Shown piece after piece: positions 1 to 9,560 of a stretch of 64,000 bases of DNA. Position numbers and translations under genes: made by a program. The DNA is taken from contig NZ_PYOG01000021.1 of assembly GCF_003026815.1 (NCBI RefSeq), positions 19,668 through 83,667 on the forward strand, written 5' to 3'. Position 1 is the stretch's first letter. The number at the start of each line of letters is the position of its first letter. This DNA is from Photobacterium damselae (GTDB lineage: Bacteria > Pseudomonadota > Gammaproteobacteria > Enterobacterales > Vibrionaceae). The notes beneath the pieces were generated by a model, which was not told where the DNA came from, searched no databases, and saw only the letters and a list, made by a program, of their open reading frames with translations.

Positions 1-312
1 ACCAAAAGCAGCATTGGCCGTTGCTTTTCCACGACGCATATCTGATTCATCGACAACATCATCGTGCAGCAAAGTTGCAGTATGAATAAACTCGATAAAT
101 GCTGCTGCTGTGGTGTGATCTTCACCTTGATAATCGAGTGCACGAGCAGCTAAAACTGCAAGCATTGGACGTAGGCGTTTACCTCCGCCACTTACAATGT
201 AAAAACCGAGTTGGTTAATTAGGGCAACATCTGAGTTAAGTTGCGCTTGTATCTTTGCGTCTACAGCCGCCATGTCGTTGGCAGTGAGCGCTTGGATCGC
301 TTTAAAATCCAT
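1..312 (-). CDS. ispB: octaprenyl diphosphate synthase, N-terminal part (cut by window edge)
   Basis: This is the first 104 codons of a trans-polyprenyl diphosphate synthase, which makes the isoprenoid side chain of ubiquinone and menaquinone by adding isopentenyl diphosphate units to farnesyl diphosphate. The reverse-strand translation begins MDFKAIQALTANDMAAVDAK. It contains the GGGKRLRP substrate-binding motif and the first aspartate-rich motif, LLHDDVVDESDMRRG (DDxxD, Mg-diphosphate binding). The remaining two thirds lie outside the window. It is divergent from rplU-rpmA, the classic proteobacterial ispB/rplU arrangement, which supports ispB over the paralogous ispA. Confidence 0.93.
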   Translation of the reverse strand, partial: MDFKAIQALTANDMAAVDAKIQAQLNSDVALINQLGFYIVSGGGKRLRPMLAVLAARALDYQGEDHTTAAAFIEFIHTATLLHDDVVDESDMRRGKATANAAFG

Positions 313-473
313 TATACATCCAGCAAATTTGTTGGCCGCGATAGGCGGAAAGTTTTTTAATTAAGTTAGCTGATATTACACCAAAATGGACAAATTCTCA
401 TAACCCCTAGTTATTGTATTTTTAACTCTTTTTTCCGTGGGCGACTTTTCACCAATTTTCTTTACTGAATCTC

Positions 474-502
474 TTGCCAGAAAGACGATTTTCACGTAAC
501 AT
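474..502 (+). promoter_or_regulatory. probable sigma-70 promoter of rplU-rpmA
   Basis: TTGCCA at 474-479 and TAACAT at 497-502 are separated by exactly 17 bp and lie about 90 bp upstream of the rplU start. This spacing leaves a leader of roughly 80 nt, which could hold an L21-type leader structure, though I do not see a clear fold. The start codon of rplU is preceded by a GGAG ribosome-binding site. The call is by eye from consensus. Confidence 0.55.
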
Positions 503-590
503 CCGCACCCTATTGATGACAAGATTAAGCGCATACCCATTGCCCAAAAATTAAGCGGCGAATGGCCTATGCGGAAAAGCGGAGTAAGAC

Positions 591-902
591 ATGTACGCTG
601 TTTTCCAAAGTGGTGGTAAACAACACCGTGTTAGCGAAGGTCAAACCCTTCGTCTAGAAAAACTAGAAGCAGAAACTGGTTCAACTGTAGAATTCGATTC
701 AGTTCTTCTAGTAGCTAACGGTGAAGAAGTAACAGTGGGTGCACCATTTGTTGCTGGCGGTAAAGTAACTGCTGAAGTTGTAACGCACGGTCGTGGCGAT
801 AAAGTTAAAATCGTTAAGTTCCGTCGTCGTAAGCATTCTCGTAAGCAAATGGGCCACCGTCAGTGGTTCACTGAAGTCAAAATTACTGGCATCAGCGCTT
901 AA
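591..902 (+). CDS. rplU: 50S ribosomal protein L21
   Basis: L21 is a 103-residue large-subunit ribosomal protein that binds 23S rRNA. The translation opens [18 protein letters not shown] and has the basic [20 protein letters not shown] segment characteristic of L21; its length equals the E. coli protein. A GGAG site precedes the ATG. rpmA (L27) follows after 18 bp, so the two are co-transcribed, as in nearly all bacteria. The codon choice is typical of a highly expressed gene (many CGT, GGT and GTT codons). Confidence 0.98.
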   Translation: MYAVFQSGGKQHRVSEGQTLRLEKLEAETGSTVEFDSVLLVANGEEVTVGAPFVAGGKVTAEVVTHGRGDKVKIVKFRRRKHSRKQMGHRQWFTEVKITGISA

Positions 903-908
903 TAATAG

Positions 909-1178
<270 letters not shown>

Positions 1179-1200
1179 TATCAGTCTCGACACGAGTTCT

Positions 1201-1228
1201 AAAGCCCTGCCATTTGGCGGGGCTTTTT
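1201..1228 (+). terminator. rho-independent terminator after rpmA
   Basis: A GC-rich stem (AAAGCCCTGCC paired with GGCGGGGCTTT, ATTT loop) ends in a T run. It falls between rpmA and the DMT transporter and overlaps the TTG codon that would extend the transporter upstream, which supports the later ATG for that gene. Confidence 0.85.
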
Positions 1229-1243
1229 ATATTTGGAGGGTTT

Positions 1244-2164
1244 ATGTCGGGTCCCGTTATTGGAGCATTATTAGCGTTAACAACAGCAGTGTTTTGGGGC
1301 GCATTGCCCATAGCGATGAAGCAAGCTGTTGAAGTTATGTCACCGTTTACTATTGTTTGGTATCGCTTTATAACCGCGTTTATTGGCTTAGGTATTTGGT
1401 TATTATGGCGCAAGCAGTTACCCGCAAAATCATCCCTAAACTTCCCTCGTTTTGGTTTCCTTTTATTAGCCAGTTTAGGGTTGGCAGGCAACTTTGTTTT
1501 ATTCAACAGTGCCTTACAATATCTGAGTCCTCCGGTTGTTCAGGTCATTATTCAGCTTGCTCCAGTGATACTATTATTAAGTAGTGTGTGGCTGTTTAAA
1601 GAAACCTTAGGTCGTCATCAAATCATTGGTGTGATCTGCTTATTTTCAGGCTTATTGTTATTTTTCAATGAGCGATTAGTTGAGCTATTTACCAGCTTAT
1701 CAGGCTATACTCTTGGCGTGATACTGGCAGTGACAGCGGCTTTGGTATGGGTTGTATATGGCCTAACCCAGAAGCGCTTGTTACGAGATTTTAGCTCAGC
1801 GCAGATACTATTTATGGTATATGGCATTTGTGCGTTATTATTAACGCCCTTTGCTGAGCCAAAGCAGTTATTGCTGATGGACTCACGACAACTGGGCATG
1901 TTGATGTTCTGTTGTATTAATACGCTGGTTGGCTATGGTGCTTTTGCCGAAGCGCTAGCACGTTGGCAAGCAGCTCAGGTAAGTGCAGTGATTACACTTG
2001 CCCCTCTATTTACGATATTATTTGTAGACCTTGCTAGTTTGGTATGGCCAAAATTTGTTGCGCCAGTCGCTCTAAATAGCTGGGGTTATTTAGGTGCTAT
2101 GGTTGTCGTCAGTGGTGCTATGTTCTGCGCTATTGGTCATAAGCTTATTCGACAGCAGAGATAG
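1244..2164 (+). CDS. EamA/DMT-superfamily inner-membrane transporter
   Basis: This 306-residue integral membrane protein has about ten hydrophobic helices in two tandem EamA repeats (roughly residues 5-135 and 150-295), the layout of drug/metabolite exporters such as RhaT, YdcZ-like and YicL-type proteins. The N-terminal repeat has the family-like segment TTAVFWGALPIAMKQAVEVM. The ATG at 1244 is chosen because it follows a GGAGG site by 6 nt; an in-frame TTG at 1214 lies inside the rpmA terminator stem. The substrate cannot be read from sequence; exporters of this class move amino acids, metabolites or drugs. It is monocistronic between rpmA and obgE. Confidence 0.85.
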   Translation: MSGPVIGALLALTTAVFWGALPIAMKQAVEVMSPFTIVWYRFITAFIGLGIWLLWRKQLPAKSSLNFPRFGFLLLASLGLAGNFVLFNSALQYLSPPVVQVIIQLAPVILLLSSVWLFKETLGRHQIIGVICLFSGLLLFFNERLVELFTSLSGYTLGVILAVTAALVWVVYGLTQKRLLRDFSSAQILFMVYGICALLLTPFAEPKQLLLMDSRQLGMLMFCCINTLVGYGAFAEALARWQAAQVSAVITLAPLFTILFVDLASLVWPKFVAPVALNSWGYLGAMVVVSGAMFCAIGHKLIRQQR

Positions 2165-2187
2165 CAAAGGTCGATTACAATGGTTAA

Positions 2188-3429
<1,242 letters not shown>

Positions 3430-3445
3430 TCCAATATAAATTATG

Positions 3446-3472
3446 AAAACCGCTCCTTGTGAGCGGTTTTTT
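3446..3472 (+). terminator. rho-independent terminator after obgE
   Basis: AAAACCGCTC and GAGCGGTTTT form a 10-bp stem with a CTTGT loop, followed by a T run. It lies 17 bp after the obgE stop codon. Confidence 0.9.
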
Positions 3473-3590
3473 TGTGTCTAATCAAGCAGAATGTTGAAAA
3501 ATTATTCGATAATATTTGCGCGTGCTCACACCATGATTAAGGTAATGTGAGTTTTATAATGATTTGGAACAAAAGGAGATTGCCCCAACT

Positions 3591-4379
3591 ATGCCTGATC
3601 ATGAGGGATGTTTGTCTGAGCCTGAGCAGCGAGAAATATCGCATCTTGCCGTTACTGCCGGACAAAAATTGCTGCAACACGGCGCGGAAAGTACTTTGAT
3701 TGCCGATGTCACAAGACGGATAGGGTTGGCTTTAGGAGTCGATACCGTTGAGGTCTCGTTATCAGCCAGCTCCATGGTGATCACAACGCGCTATCAAGGA
3801 CGCTGTATTACCACAACGAGACGTTGCCAAGATGGTGGCATAAATATGCAGGTTGTTACCGAAATTCAGCGGATCTGTATTCTGGCTGAGCGGGGACTGA
3901 TTAGTGTTAAAGAAGTTCATCACCGTTTAGAGCATCTTAAAGCAACACGTTATAACCGCTATTTAGTGGTGTTTATGATCGGTCTTTCTTGCGCTTCATT
4001 TAGTCGTTTAGCAGGGGGCGATTGGCCTGTTTTTTGGTTAACGTTTTTCGCTTCAAGTATTGGAATGTTTGTTCGTCAAGAGATAGCACATTGCCAATTT
4101 AACCCTCTTATTAACTTTGGTATTACCGCTTTTGTCACCACGCTAATCTCAGGCTTTGGTCAGGTTTACCAAGTGGGGGATACACCTTTTATTGCGATGG
4201 CATCATCAGTCTTAATGTTAGTACCTGGCTTTCCTTTGATTAATTCAATCGCTGATATGGTGAAAGGTTATGTCAATATGGGAATTGCTCGTTGGGCAAT
4301 GGCGACGTTATTAACCTTATCCACTTGTATGGGAATCGTTGCTGCTATGAATGTACTCGATGTATGGGGATGGTTATGA
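3591..4379 (+). CDS. yjjP: threonine/serine exporter-type membrane protein, YjjP subunit (ThrE N-terminal half)
   Basis: This 262-residue protein matches the DUF1212/ThrE family: a soluble N-terminal region (about 1-120, with AVTAGQKLLQHGAEST and VEVSLSASSMVITT) followed by about five membrane helices. In E. coli the YjjP/YjjB pair has been linked to succinate export; in Corynebacterium the fused ThrE exports threonine. The ATG at 3591 sits 12 nt after an AAGGAG box; an in-frame TTG at 3564 lies upstream of that box and is less likely. It overlaps yjjB by 4 bp (ATGA), which implies translational coupling of the two halves. Confidence 0.87.
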   Translation: MPDHEGCLSEPEQREISHLAVTAGQKLLQHGAESTLIADVTRRIGLALGVDTVEVSLSASSMVITTRYQGRCITTTRRCQDGGINMQVVTEIQRICILAERGLISVKEVHHRLEHLKATRYNRYLVVFMIGLSCASFSRLAGGDWPVFWLTFFASSIGMFVRQEIAHCQFNPLINFGITAFVTTLISGFGQVYQVGDTPFIAMASSVLMLVPGFPLINSIADMVKGYVNMGIARWAMATLLTLSTCMGIVAAMNVLDVWGWL

Positions 4380-4852
4380 ATGATATGCTGACACTATTGC
4401 TGGCTCTTGCCAATGATATGTTCTTTGCCATGATCCCGGCGGTTGGTTTTGCGTTGGTTTTTAATGTTCCTCCCAAAGCACTGAAATATTGTGCCATTGG
4501 TGGAGCTTTAGGGCATGGTTGTCGTTTTCTACTGATGCACTGGGGTGTTCCTATTGAGTGGGCAACGTTAGCAGCTGCAACCTTAGTTGGTATGATTGGC
4601 GTACATTGGTCTCATCGTTTTTTAGCTCACCCAAAAGTATTCACAGTCGCTGCGATGATCCCTATGGTCCCTGGTGTTTTTGCATTTAAAGCTATGATTG
4701 CCGTTGTTGAAATAAACCATAGAGGCTTCTCGCTTGAGTTATGGGGATTGATGGTTGAAAATGTACTAAAAGCCATCTTTATCATTGCGGCGTTAGCAAT
4801 CGGTCTTGCGATGCCAGGGCTGTTATTTTACCGTCGTCGTCCAGTGGTATAA
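4376..4852 (+). CDS. yjjB: threonine/serine exporter-type membrane protein, YjjB subunit (ThrE C-terminal half)
   Basis: This is a 158-residue hydrophobic protein with about five transmembrane helices, matching the DUF3815/ThrE C-terminal half. The sequence IPMVPGVFAFKAM is the conserved MVPG motif; the partner YjjP carries the related LVPGFPLINSI. The ATG at 4376 overlaps the yjjP stop in ATGA. The two polypeptides are expected to form one transporter, as in the enterobacterial YjjP/YjjB pair. The substrate here is unknown; succinate and threonine are precedents from other organisms. Confidence 0.85.
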   Translation: MNDMLTLLLALANDMFFAMIPAVGFALVFNVPPKALKYCAIGGALGHGCRFLLMHWGVPIEWATLAAATLVGMIGVHWSHRFLAHPKVFTVAAMIPMVPGVFAFKAMIAVVEINHRGFSLELWGLMVENVLKAIFIIAALAIGLAMPGLLFYRRRPVV

Positions 4853-4877
4853 CTCAAAAGTCATCATGAGAAAATAT

Positions 4878-5360
4878 ATGAAAATCAGTATGATTGCCGC
4901 CATGGCAAAAGACCGAGTGATCGGAAAAGATAATGCAATGCCTTGGCATCTTCCTGCTGACTTTGCGTGGTTTAAACAGTCGACATTAGGTAAGCCGATA
5001 GTGATGGGACGAAAAACCTATCAATCTATTGGTCGTCCATTACCAGGGCGATTAAACATTGTGATCAGTCGAGATCCTCAACTAACGATTGAGGGGGTAA
5101 CGGTTGTTAACTCTCTTGAACATGCGAAAATGGTTGCTGGAGAGGTAGAAGAGCTAATGATCATTGGTGGTGGATCGATTTATGAGCATTACTTGGCGCA
5201 AGCTGATTGCCTATATTTAACTTTTATTGAAGCTCAGCTTGAAGGTGATACTCGTTTCCCTAATTGGGGCGAAGGGTGGCTCAAGACCTATAGTGAACAT
5301 TATACCGCTGATGAGAATAATGCTTATGATATGGAGTTTGTTATTTTACAGCGATCTTAA
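4878..5360 (+). CDS. folA: dihydrofolate reductase
   Basis: FolA reduces dihydrofolate to tetrahydrofolate with NADPH and is the target of trimethoprim. The 160-residue protein begins MKISMIAAMAKDRVIGKDNA. It shows the MPWHLPADFAWFK active-site segment (catalytic Asp in LPAD), the NADPH-binding GRKTYQSIGRPLPGR, and IIGGGSIYE. Two in-frame upstream starts (4806 inside yjjB, and ATG 4866) would add residues absent from typical DHFRs, so 4878 is preferred; the ribosome-binding site is weak for all of them. It lies 25 bp after yjjB and is probably co-transcribed with it. Confidence 0.95.
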   Translation: MKISMIAAMAKDRVIGKDNAMPWHLPADFAWFKQSTLGKPIVMGRKTYQSIGRPLPGRLNIVISRDPQLTIEGVTVVNSLEHAKMVAGEVEELMIIGGGSIYEHYLAQADCLYLTFIEAQLEGDTRFPNWGEGWLKTYSEHYTADENNAYDMEFVILQRS

Positions 5361-5389
5361 CTGTTTCTTGTACCGCTATTTTCTTAAAT

Positions 5390-5436
5390 AAATATAGGCT
5401 TTACTTCTCTTACTAAGAAAAGTGAAGCCTATATTT
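5390..5436. terminator. bidirectional terminator between folA and apaH
   Basis: Two arms of about 20 nt (AAATATAGGCTTTACTTCTC and GAAAAGTGAAGCCTATATTT) pair with only two imperfect positions. The hairpin is located between the convergent folA and apaH genes. A-rich and T-rich flanks on both sides suit termination in either direction. Confidence 0.75.
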
Positions 5437-5466
5437 CTATAACGATTATTATCGCAAAACAGCTAA

Positions 5467-6288
5467 TTAGTGGCTGTAGATAGGGCAAGGAGTAGAGAAA
5501 AAAGCTTTGTCTTCCCAGCGCATCATAGTAAGGCTATTACCCCATACACACCCAGTATCAAGCCCAATACAATATTCATCTTGATGCCCCATCAGTGCAG
5601 CCCAGTGACCAAATAGAATGGTTTTCTCCATTGGCGTTAAGCGAGGAATGTCAAACCAAGGTTTAAGCTCGGTAACGGATTGAGAGTCAGGGCCTTCCTT
5701 ACAAGCCATATCTAAACGACCATCGGGGTAGCAAAAACGCATTCGAGTAAAGTTATTGATGGTAAAACGCAGCTGCTCTAGCTCAGTTAAATTATCTTGC
5801 CATAAGTTAGGACCATCGCCATACATATTGGTCAATAGCCATAAATAACGATCTGATTGTAGAACCGATTCTACATGACGGGCCTGAGTACGAGCTTGCT
5901 CTAGTGACCACTGTGGCGTAATTCCAGCATGAACCATAACAAAATTATGCTGAGGATGTTCAGCTAAAATAGGCTGCATGCGAAGCCAGTTAAGCAGTTC
6001 TTCGCCATCTGGTGCGGTAAAAATGTCGTGAATTTTATCTTTGGATTTTGCTTTTGCTATTCCATTTGCAACCGCCAGAAGATGGAGGTCATGGTTACCT
6101 AAAACGATGGTAGCTGCGTTGCCAAGTGCTTTAATAAAACGTAATGTTTGTAATGATTTTGGCCCGCGAGCGACCAGATCTCCTGCTAACCATAGCTCAT
6201 CAGTGTTTGCATCAAACTGAACTTGCTGCAGCAGTTTTTCTAAATCATCAAAACAGCCCTGGATATCTCCAACGATATAAGTTGCCAT
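5467..6288 (-). CDS. apaH: diadenosine tetraphosphatase (symmetrical Ap4A hydrolase)
   Basis: ApaH splits Ap4A into two ADP and also decaps Np4-capped RNAs. The 273-residue protein carries the phosphoesterase metal-binding signatures GDIQGC (residues 7-12), GDLVARGPKS and LGNHDLH, then VHAGI and GHWAA, as expected for the PPP-like family. Length matches E. coli ApaH (280). It reads leftwards after rsmA, but unlike in most relatives apaG is not between them, and a terminator-like hairpin occupies that gap, so apaH is probably expressed from its own promoter. Confidence 0.96.
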   Translation of the reverse strand: MATYIVGDIQGCFDDLEKLLQQVQFDANTDELWLAGDLVARGPKSLQTLRFIKALGNAATIVLGNHDLHLLAVANGIAKAKSKDKIHDIFTAPDGEELLNWLRMQPILAEHPQHNFVMVHAGITPQWSLEQARTQARHVESVLQSDRYLWLLTNMYGDGPNLWQDNLTELEQLRFTINNFTRMRFCYPDGRLDMACKEGPDSQSVTELKPWFDIPRLTPMEKTILFGHWAALMGHQDEYCIGLDTGCVWGNSLTMMRWEDKAFFSTPCPIYSH

Positions 6289-6358
6289 TAAACACTCACT
6301 TATCTGATTGTGCCTCTGAAGGTGTGGGGCAAAGAGGTGGATACGATGTTTATTTGAT

Positions 6359-6393
6359 AAAAAAATCCCCTTTGCTCAAAAAGCGAAAGGGGA
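6359..6393 (-). terminator. rho-independent terminator downstream of rsmA
   Basis: Read on the reverse strand, ATCCCCTTTCGCT pairs with AGCAAAGGGGAT (one bulged base) and is followed by a run of seven T. It lies 21 bp after the rsmA stop and before apaH, so it separates apaH from the surA-pdxA-rsmA transcript. Confidence 0.82.
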
Positions 6394-6413
6394 TGATATT
6401 AGCTCAGTTGCAA

Positions 6414-7226
6414 TTACTCGGCTTGGTAATTTGCATCCAGCCAGTTAGCCAGCGCCACAAATTTTTCGACTGAAATATTTTCGGGACGATCGCTTGGGTT
6501 AACCCCTAATGCTTCGATCTGCTCTGCGGTCATAAGAGCTTTAAAGCAGTTACGAACGGTTTTACGACGCTGGTTAAAGCCTTCACGACAGACGCGATCC
6601 AACCATTTTAGATTGGTACATGGGAAAGGCAGTGTCTCATACGGTGTTAGACGTACAACAGCAGAATCTACTTTAGGTGCTGGTACGAAAGATTCAGGTG
6701 GAACTTCCAGTACTGGCATGACTTTACAGTAGTATTGTGCCATTACAGTTAAACGACCATACGCTTTGCAACCTGGACCTGCCGCTAGACGGTTTACCAC
6801 TTCTTTTTGCAGCATAAAGTGCATATCCTGAACATCTTTATGATAAGTGAACAGGTGGAACATCAGTGGGGTTGAAATGTTGTATGGCAGGTTACCAAAT
6901 ATACGTAGCTTAGCATCTTCACGAATCAGTTTAGTGAAGTCAAAGCGCATTGCATCGCCTTCATTGATGGTAAGCTTTGGACCCAGATCTGGGTGATTGC
7001 GTAGACGCTCTGCAAGATCTCGGTCTAGTTCAATAACATTAAAGTGATCAACTAGCTTACCTACTTCTTCGGTGATGGCGCCAAGGCCTGGACCGATTTC
7101 AACTAGGTTTTGACCTGATCTTGGGTTAATCGCCGATACGATACCGTCGATAATAAAAGGGTCGGTTAAGAAGTTTTGACCAAAGCGCTTACGGGCGCGG
7201 TGGCCTAAATGGACATCGTTGCTCAT
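6414..7226 (-). CDS. rsmA: 16S rRNA (A1518/A1519-N6) dimethyltransferase, KsgA
   Basis: RsmA dimethylates two adjacent adenines in the 3' hairpin of 16S rRNA late in 30S assembly; its loss gives kasugamycin resistance. The 270-residue protein contains [11 protein letters not shown], the SAM-binding [12 protein letters not shown], and the catalytic [10 protein letters not shown] motif. The start at 7226 (MSNDVHLGH) overlaps the pdxA stop as ATGA; the longer frame to 7271 would overlap pdxA by 49 bp and is rejected. It is the distal gene of the lptD-surA-pdxA-rsmA cluster. Confidence 0.97.
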   Translation of the reverse strand: MSNDVHLGHRARKRFGQNFLTDPFIIDGIVSAINPRSGQNLVEIGPGLGAITEEVGKLVDHFNVIELDRDLAERLRNHPDLGPKLTINEGDAMRFDFTKLIREDAKLRIFGNLPYNISTPLMFHLFTYHKDVQDMHFMLQKEVVNRLAAGPGCKAYGRLTVMAQYYCKVMPVLEVPPESFVPAPKVDSAVVRLTPYETLPFPCTNLKWLDRVCREGFNQRRKTVRNCFKALMTAEQIEALGVNPSDRPENISVEKFVALANWLDANYQAE

Positions 7227-8212
7227 GCTTGTTTTTCTACCAGTTCTACGGCATGAGTAAGCGCCGTCCAAAGGCTGCCTATCTCTGCCTGTCCAGTACC
7301 TGCGAGTTCCAGTGCGGTACCATGATCTACTGAGGTTCGAATGAAGGGTAGTCCTAACGTGATGTTAACGGACTTACCAAAGCCTTTAAATTTGAGCACT
7401 GGTAACCCTTGGTCGTGATACATAGCTAATACTGTATCTGCCTCAGCCAAATATTTAGGTTGGAAAATTGTATCAGCAGGTAAAGGTCCTACTAAATGGA
7501 TATTTTCCTCGCGAAGTCGATTGAGCGTTGGAGTAATCACATCGATTTCTTCATGGCCTAAACAACCGTCTTCGCCTGCATGCGGATTGAGTCCACATAC
7601 ATAGATTTTGGGAGCAGCAAGACCAAATTTTGTAACAAGATCTTGATGCAATATACGAATAACTTGCTCTAGTCGTTGTGGTGTAATGGCTTTTGCAACA
7701 CAAGAAAGAGGTATGTGAGTTGTCACTAACGCAACTCGTAACCCTTCGGTTGCTAACATCATAACAACTTGCGCTGTATTAGATTGCTCTGCAAAAAATT
7801 CAGTATGTCCGCTAAATGCAACACCGGCTCGGTTAATAACACCTTTATGTACCGGTCCTGTCACGATTGCCGAAAACTCACCACTTAAGCAGCCCTGGGC
7901 CGCCCTGGCTAGTGTGTTCAGTACATAGTGACCATTGGCTTCATTTAACTGGCCCGCACAGACAGCCTCTTGTGTATCTATTTGAGCAACGACAAGTGTC
8001 CCTGCTCGATGAGGTTCTGCTGGTTGGGTTTGATCATAGCGGATGATCTCAACTTGAATTCCCAATTGAACCGCACGTTCTACCATAACCTGCGCGTCAG
8101 CACAAATGACAAGTTGGTGCGGCCAGTTGTGTTGGCTTAGAGCCAGAACTAAATCTGGCCCAATCCCTGCCGGTTCTCCAGGGGTTATCGCAATGCGTTT
8201 AACCTTATCCAT
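7223..8212 (-). CDS. pdxA: 4-hydroxythreonine-4-phosphate dehydrogenase
   Basis: PdxA oxidises 4-phosphohydroxy-L-threonine to 3-amino-1-hydroxyacetone 1-phosphate for pyridoxal phosphate synthesis (DXP-dependent route). The 329-residue protein begins [20 protein letters not shown], a PdxA hallmark. It has the metal-binding histidines in GHTEFFAE, in [16 protein letters not shown] and in [12 protein letters not shown]. It overlaps surA by 8 bp upstream and rsmA by 4 bp downstream, so all three are translationally coupled. Confidence 0.97.
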   Translation of the reverse strand: MDKVKRIAITPGEPAGIGPDLVLALSQHNWPHQLVICADAQVMVERAVQLGIQVEIIRYDQTQPAEPHRAGTLVVAQIDTQEAVCAGQLNEANGHYVLNTLARAAQGCLSGEFSAIVTGPVHKGVINRAGVAFSGHTEFFAEQSNTAQVVMMLATEGLRVALVTTHIPLSCVAKAITPQRLEQVIRILHQDLVTKFGLAAPKIYVCGLNPHAGEDGCLGHEEIDVITPTLNRLREENIHLVGPLPADTIFQPKYLAEADTVLAMYHDQGLPVLKFKGFGKSVNITLGLPFIRTSVDHGTALELAGTGQAEIGSLWTALTHAVELVEKQA

Positions 8213-9509
8213 TATTTCCTGTATTTGTTAAATTATCGATATAAGCACTAGCTCGCAGCTCTTGCAGCCAAGTTTGTGCTTCTTCGTTAAACTTACGGTT
8301 GAAGAGAATGCGATAAGCTCGATTTTTCAGTGCTGCATCGGTACGGTCAACATTGCGGCGACCTTCTACTTCAACGATGTGCCAACCGTGTACCGTTTTA
8401 AATGGCTGACTGATTGTATCTACTGGTAAAGTTTCTACTTTATCTTTAAATGCTGGAACATATAAATCTGGTGTCTGCCAACCTAATTCACCACCATTAG
8501 CCGCAGAACCTGGGTCTTGGCTAATCGCTTTTGCCGCTTGAGCAAACGTCTCTTTACCTGACAAAATCTTTTGACGAACTTGCTCTAACTCTTGTTTTGC
8601 TCCTGCATCACTTAGAATCACAGATGGCTTAAGCAAAATGTGGCGAGCTTTCACTTCCATAACAGAAACGGTTTGTAGGCCTTTCACATCGTTAATTTTT
8701 AAGATGTGGTAACCAACACCACTACGGAATGGACCAATAATTGCGCCTTTACCATTGTTTTTGATTTGATCGGCAAAGATAGTTGGCATTTCTTCTTTAC
8801 TCATCCAACCCCATTCACCACCTTTTAGCGCTTTAGGGCCTTTAGAGTAGGTGTAAGCCAATTTGGCAAAATCAGCACCATCATTAAGATCTTTTACTAA
8901 TTTATCCGCTTCTTCTTTAGCGGCATCTCGCTCTGCTTTGGAAGCACTTTCATCAACACGGATTTGAATTTGGCTGATGTTGTATTCAGTATTTTGCTGA
9001 GTCTGCTGGCCAAGTTGCTGAGCTAGATTTTCAACTTCCTGCGGTAAGATATTGATACGACGACGAACAATTGCGGTACGTGCTTCGCTTGCCATTAGAT
9101 CTCGTCGAATTTGATCACGAAAATCAGCAAATGAAATACCATATTGAGCTAATTGCTGGCGTAGCTGATCGATCGACATATTGCGTTCTTTGGCAATTTG
9201 GCCAATCGCTTGCTCTAGTTGGCTATCGTCAATACGAATACCCATCTGCTTTGCCTGCTGAACCTGTAGCGTCTCCATGATCAATTGATCCATAACCTGT
9301 TGGCGCAGAATATTTTCTGGTGGTAATGGTTGATCGTGACCGGCTGCATTTAGATGTACCGTTTTTAGCATGTTGCTTACGTCACTTTGTAAAATCACAC
9401 TGTCATTTACGGTAGTAACAATTTTATTCAGCTCTTGTGGCGCAGCAAATGAGCTTGCTGAGGCACCCATAATGGCTAAAGCTAATAGGGAAGACTTCCA
9501 CTTTTTCAT
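8205..9509 (-). CDS. surA: periplasmic peptidyl-prolyl isomerase and outer-membrane protein chaperone SurA
   Basis: SurA escorts unfolded beta-barrel proteins across the periplasm to the BAM complex. The 434-residue precursor has a Sec signal peptide ([23 protein letters not shown], cleavage near AxA at about residue 23), an N-terminal SurA_N chaperone domain, and two parvulin domains (about 175-275 and 285-385, each with GGELGW or GGEWGW and HILK or HIV elements). Length matches E. coli SurA (428). It follows lptD by about 50 bp; LptD is itself a SurA client, which fits the operon. Confidence 0.97.
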   Translation of the reverse strand: MKKWKSSLLALAIMGASASSFAAPQELNKIVTTVNDSVILQSDVSNMLKTVHLNAAGHDQPLPPENILRQQVMDQLIMETLQVQQAKQMGIRIDDSQLEQAIGQIAKERNMSIDQLRQQLAQYGISFADFRDQIRRDLMASEARTAIVRRRINILPQEVENLAQQLGQQTQQNTEYNISQIQIRVDESASKAERDAAKEEADKLVKDLNDGADFAKLAYTYSKGPKALKGGEWGWMSKEEMPTIFADQIKNNGKGAIIGPFRSGVGYHILKINDVKGLQTVSVMEVKARHILLKPSVILSDAGAKQELEQVRQKILSGKETFAQAAKAISQDPGSAANGGELGWQTPDLYVPAFKDKVETLPVDTISQPFKTVHGWHIVEVEGRRNVDRTDAALKNRAYRILFNRKFNEEAQTWLQELRASAYIDNLTNTGNNG

Positions 9510-9560
9510 GTCAATTCCATCAAAATGAGAATAGCGGTCATCACAACCGCTATTTAAATA

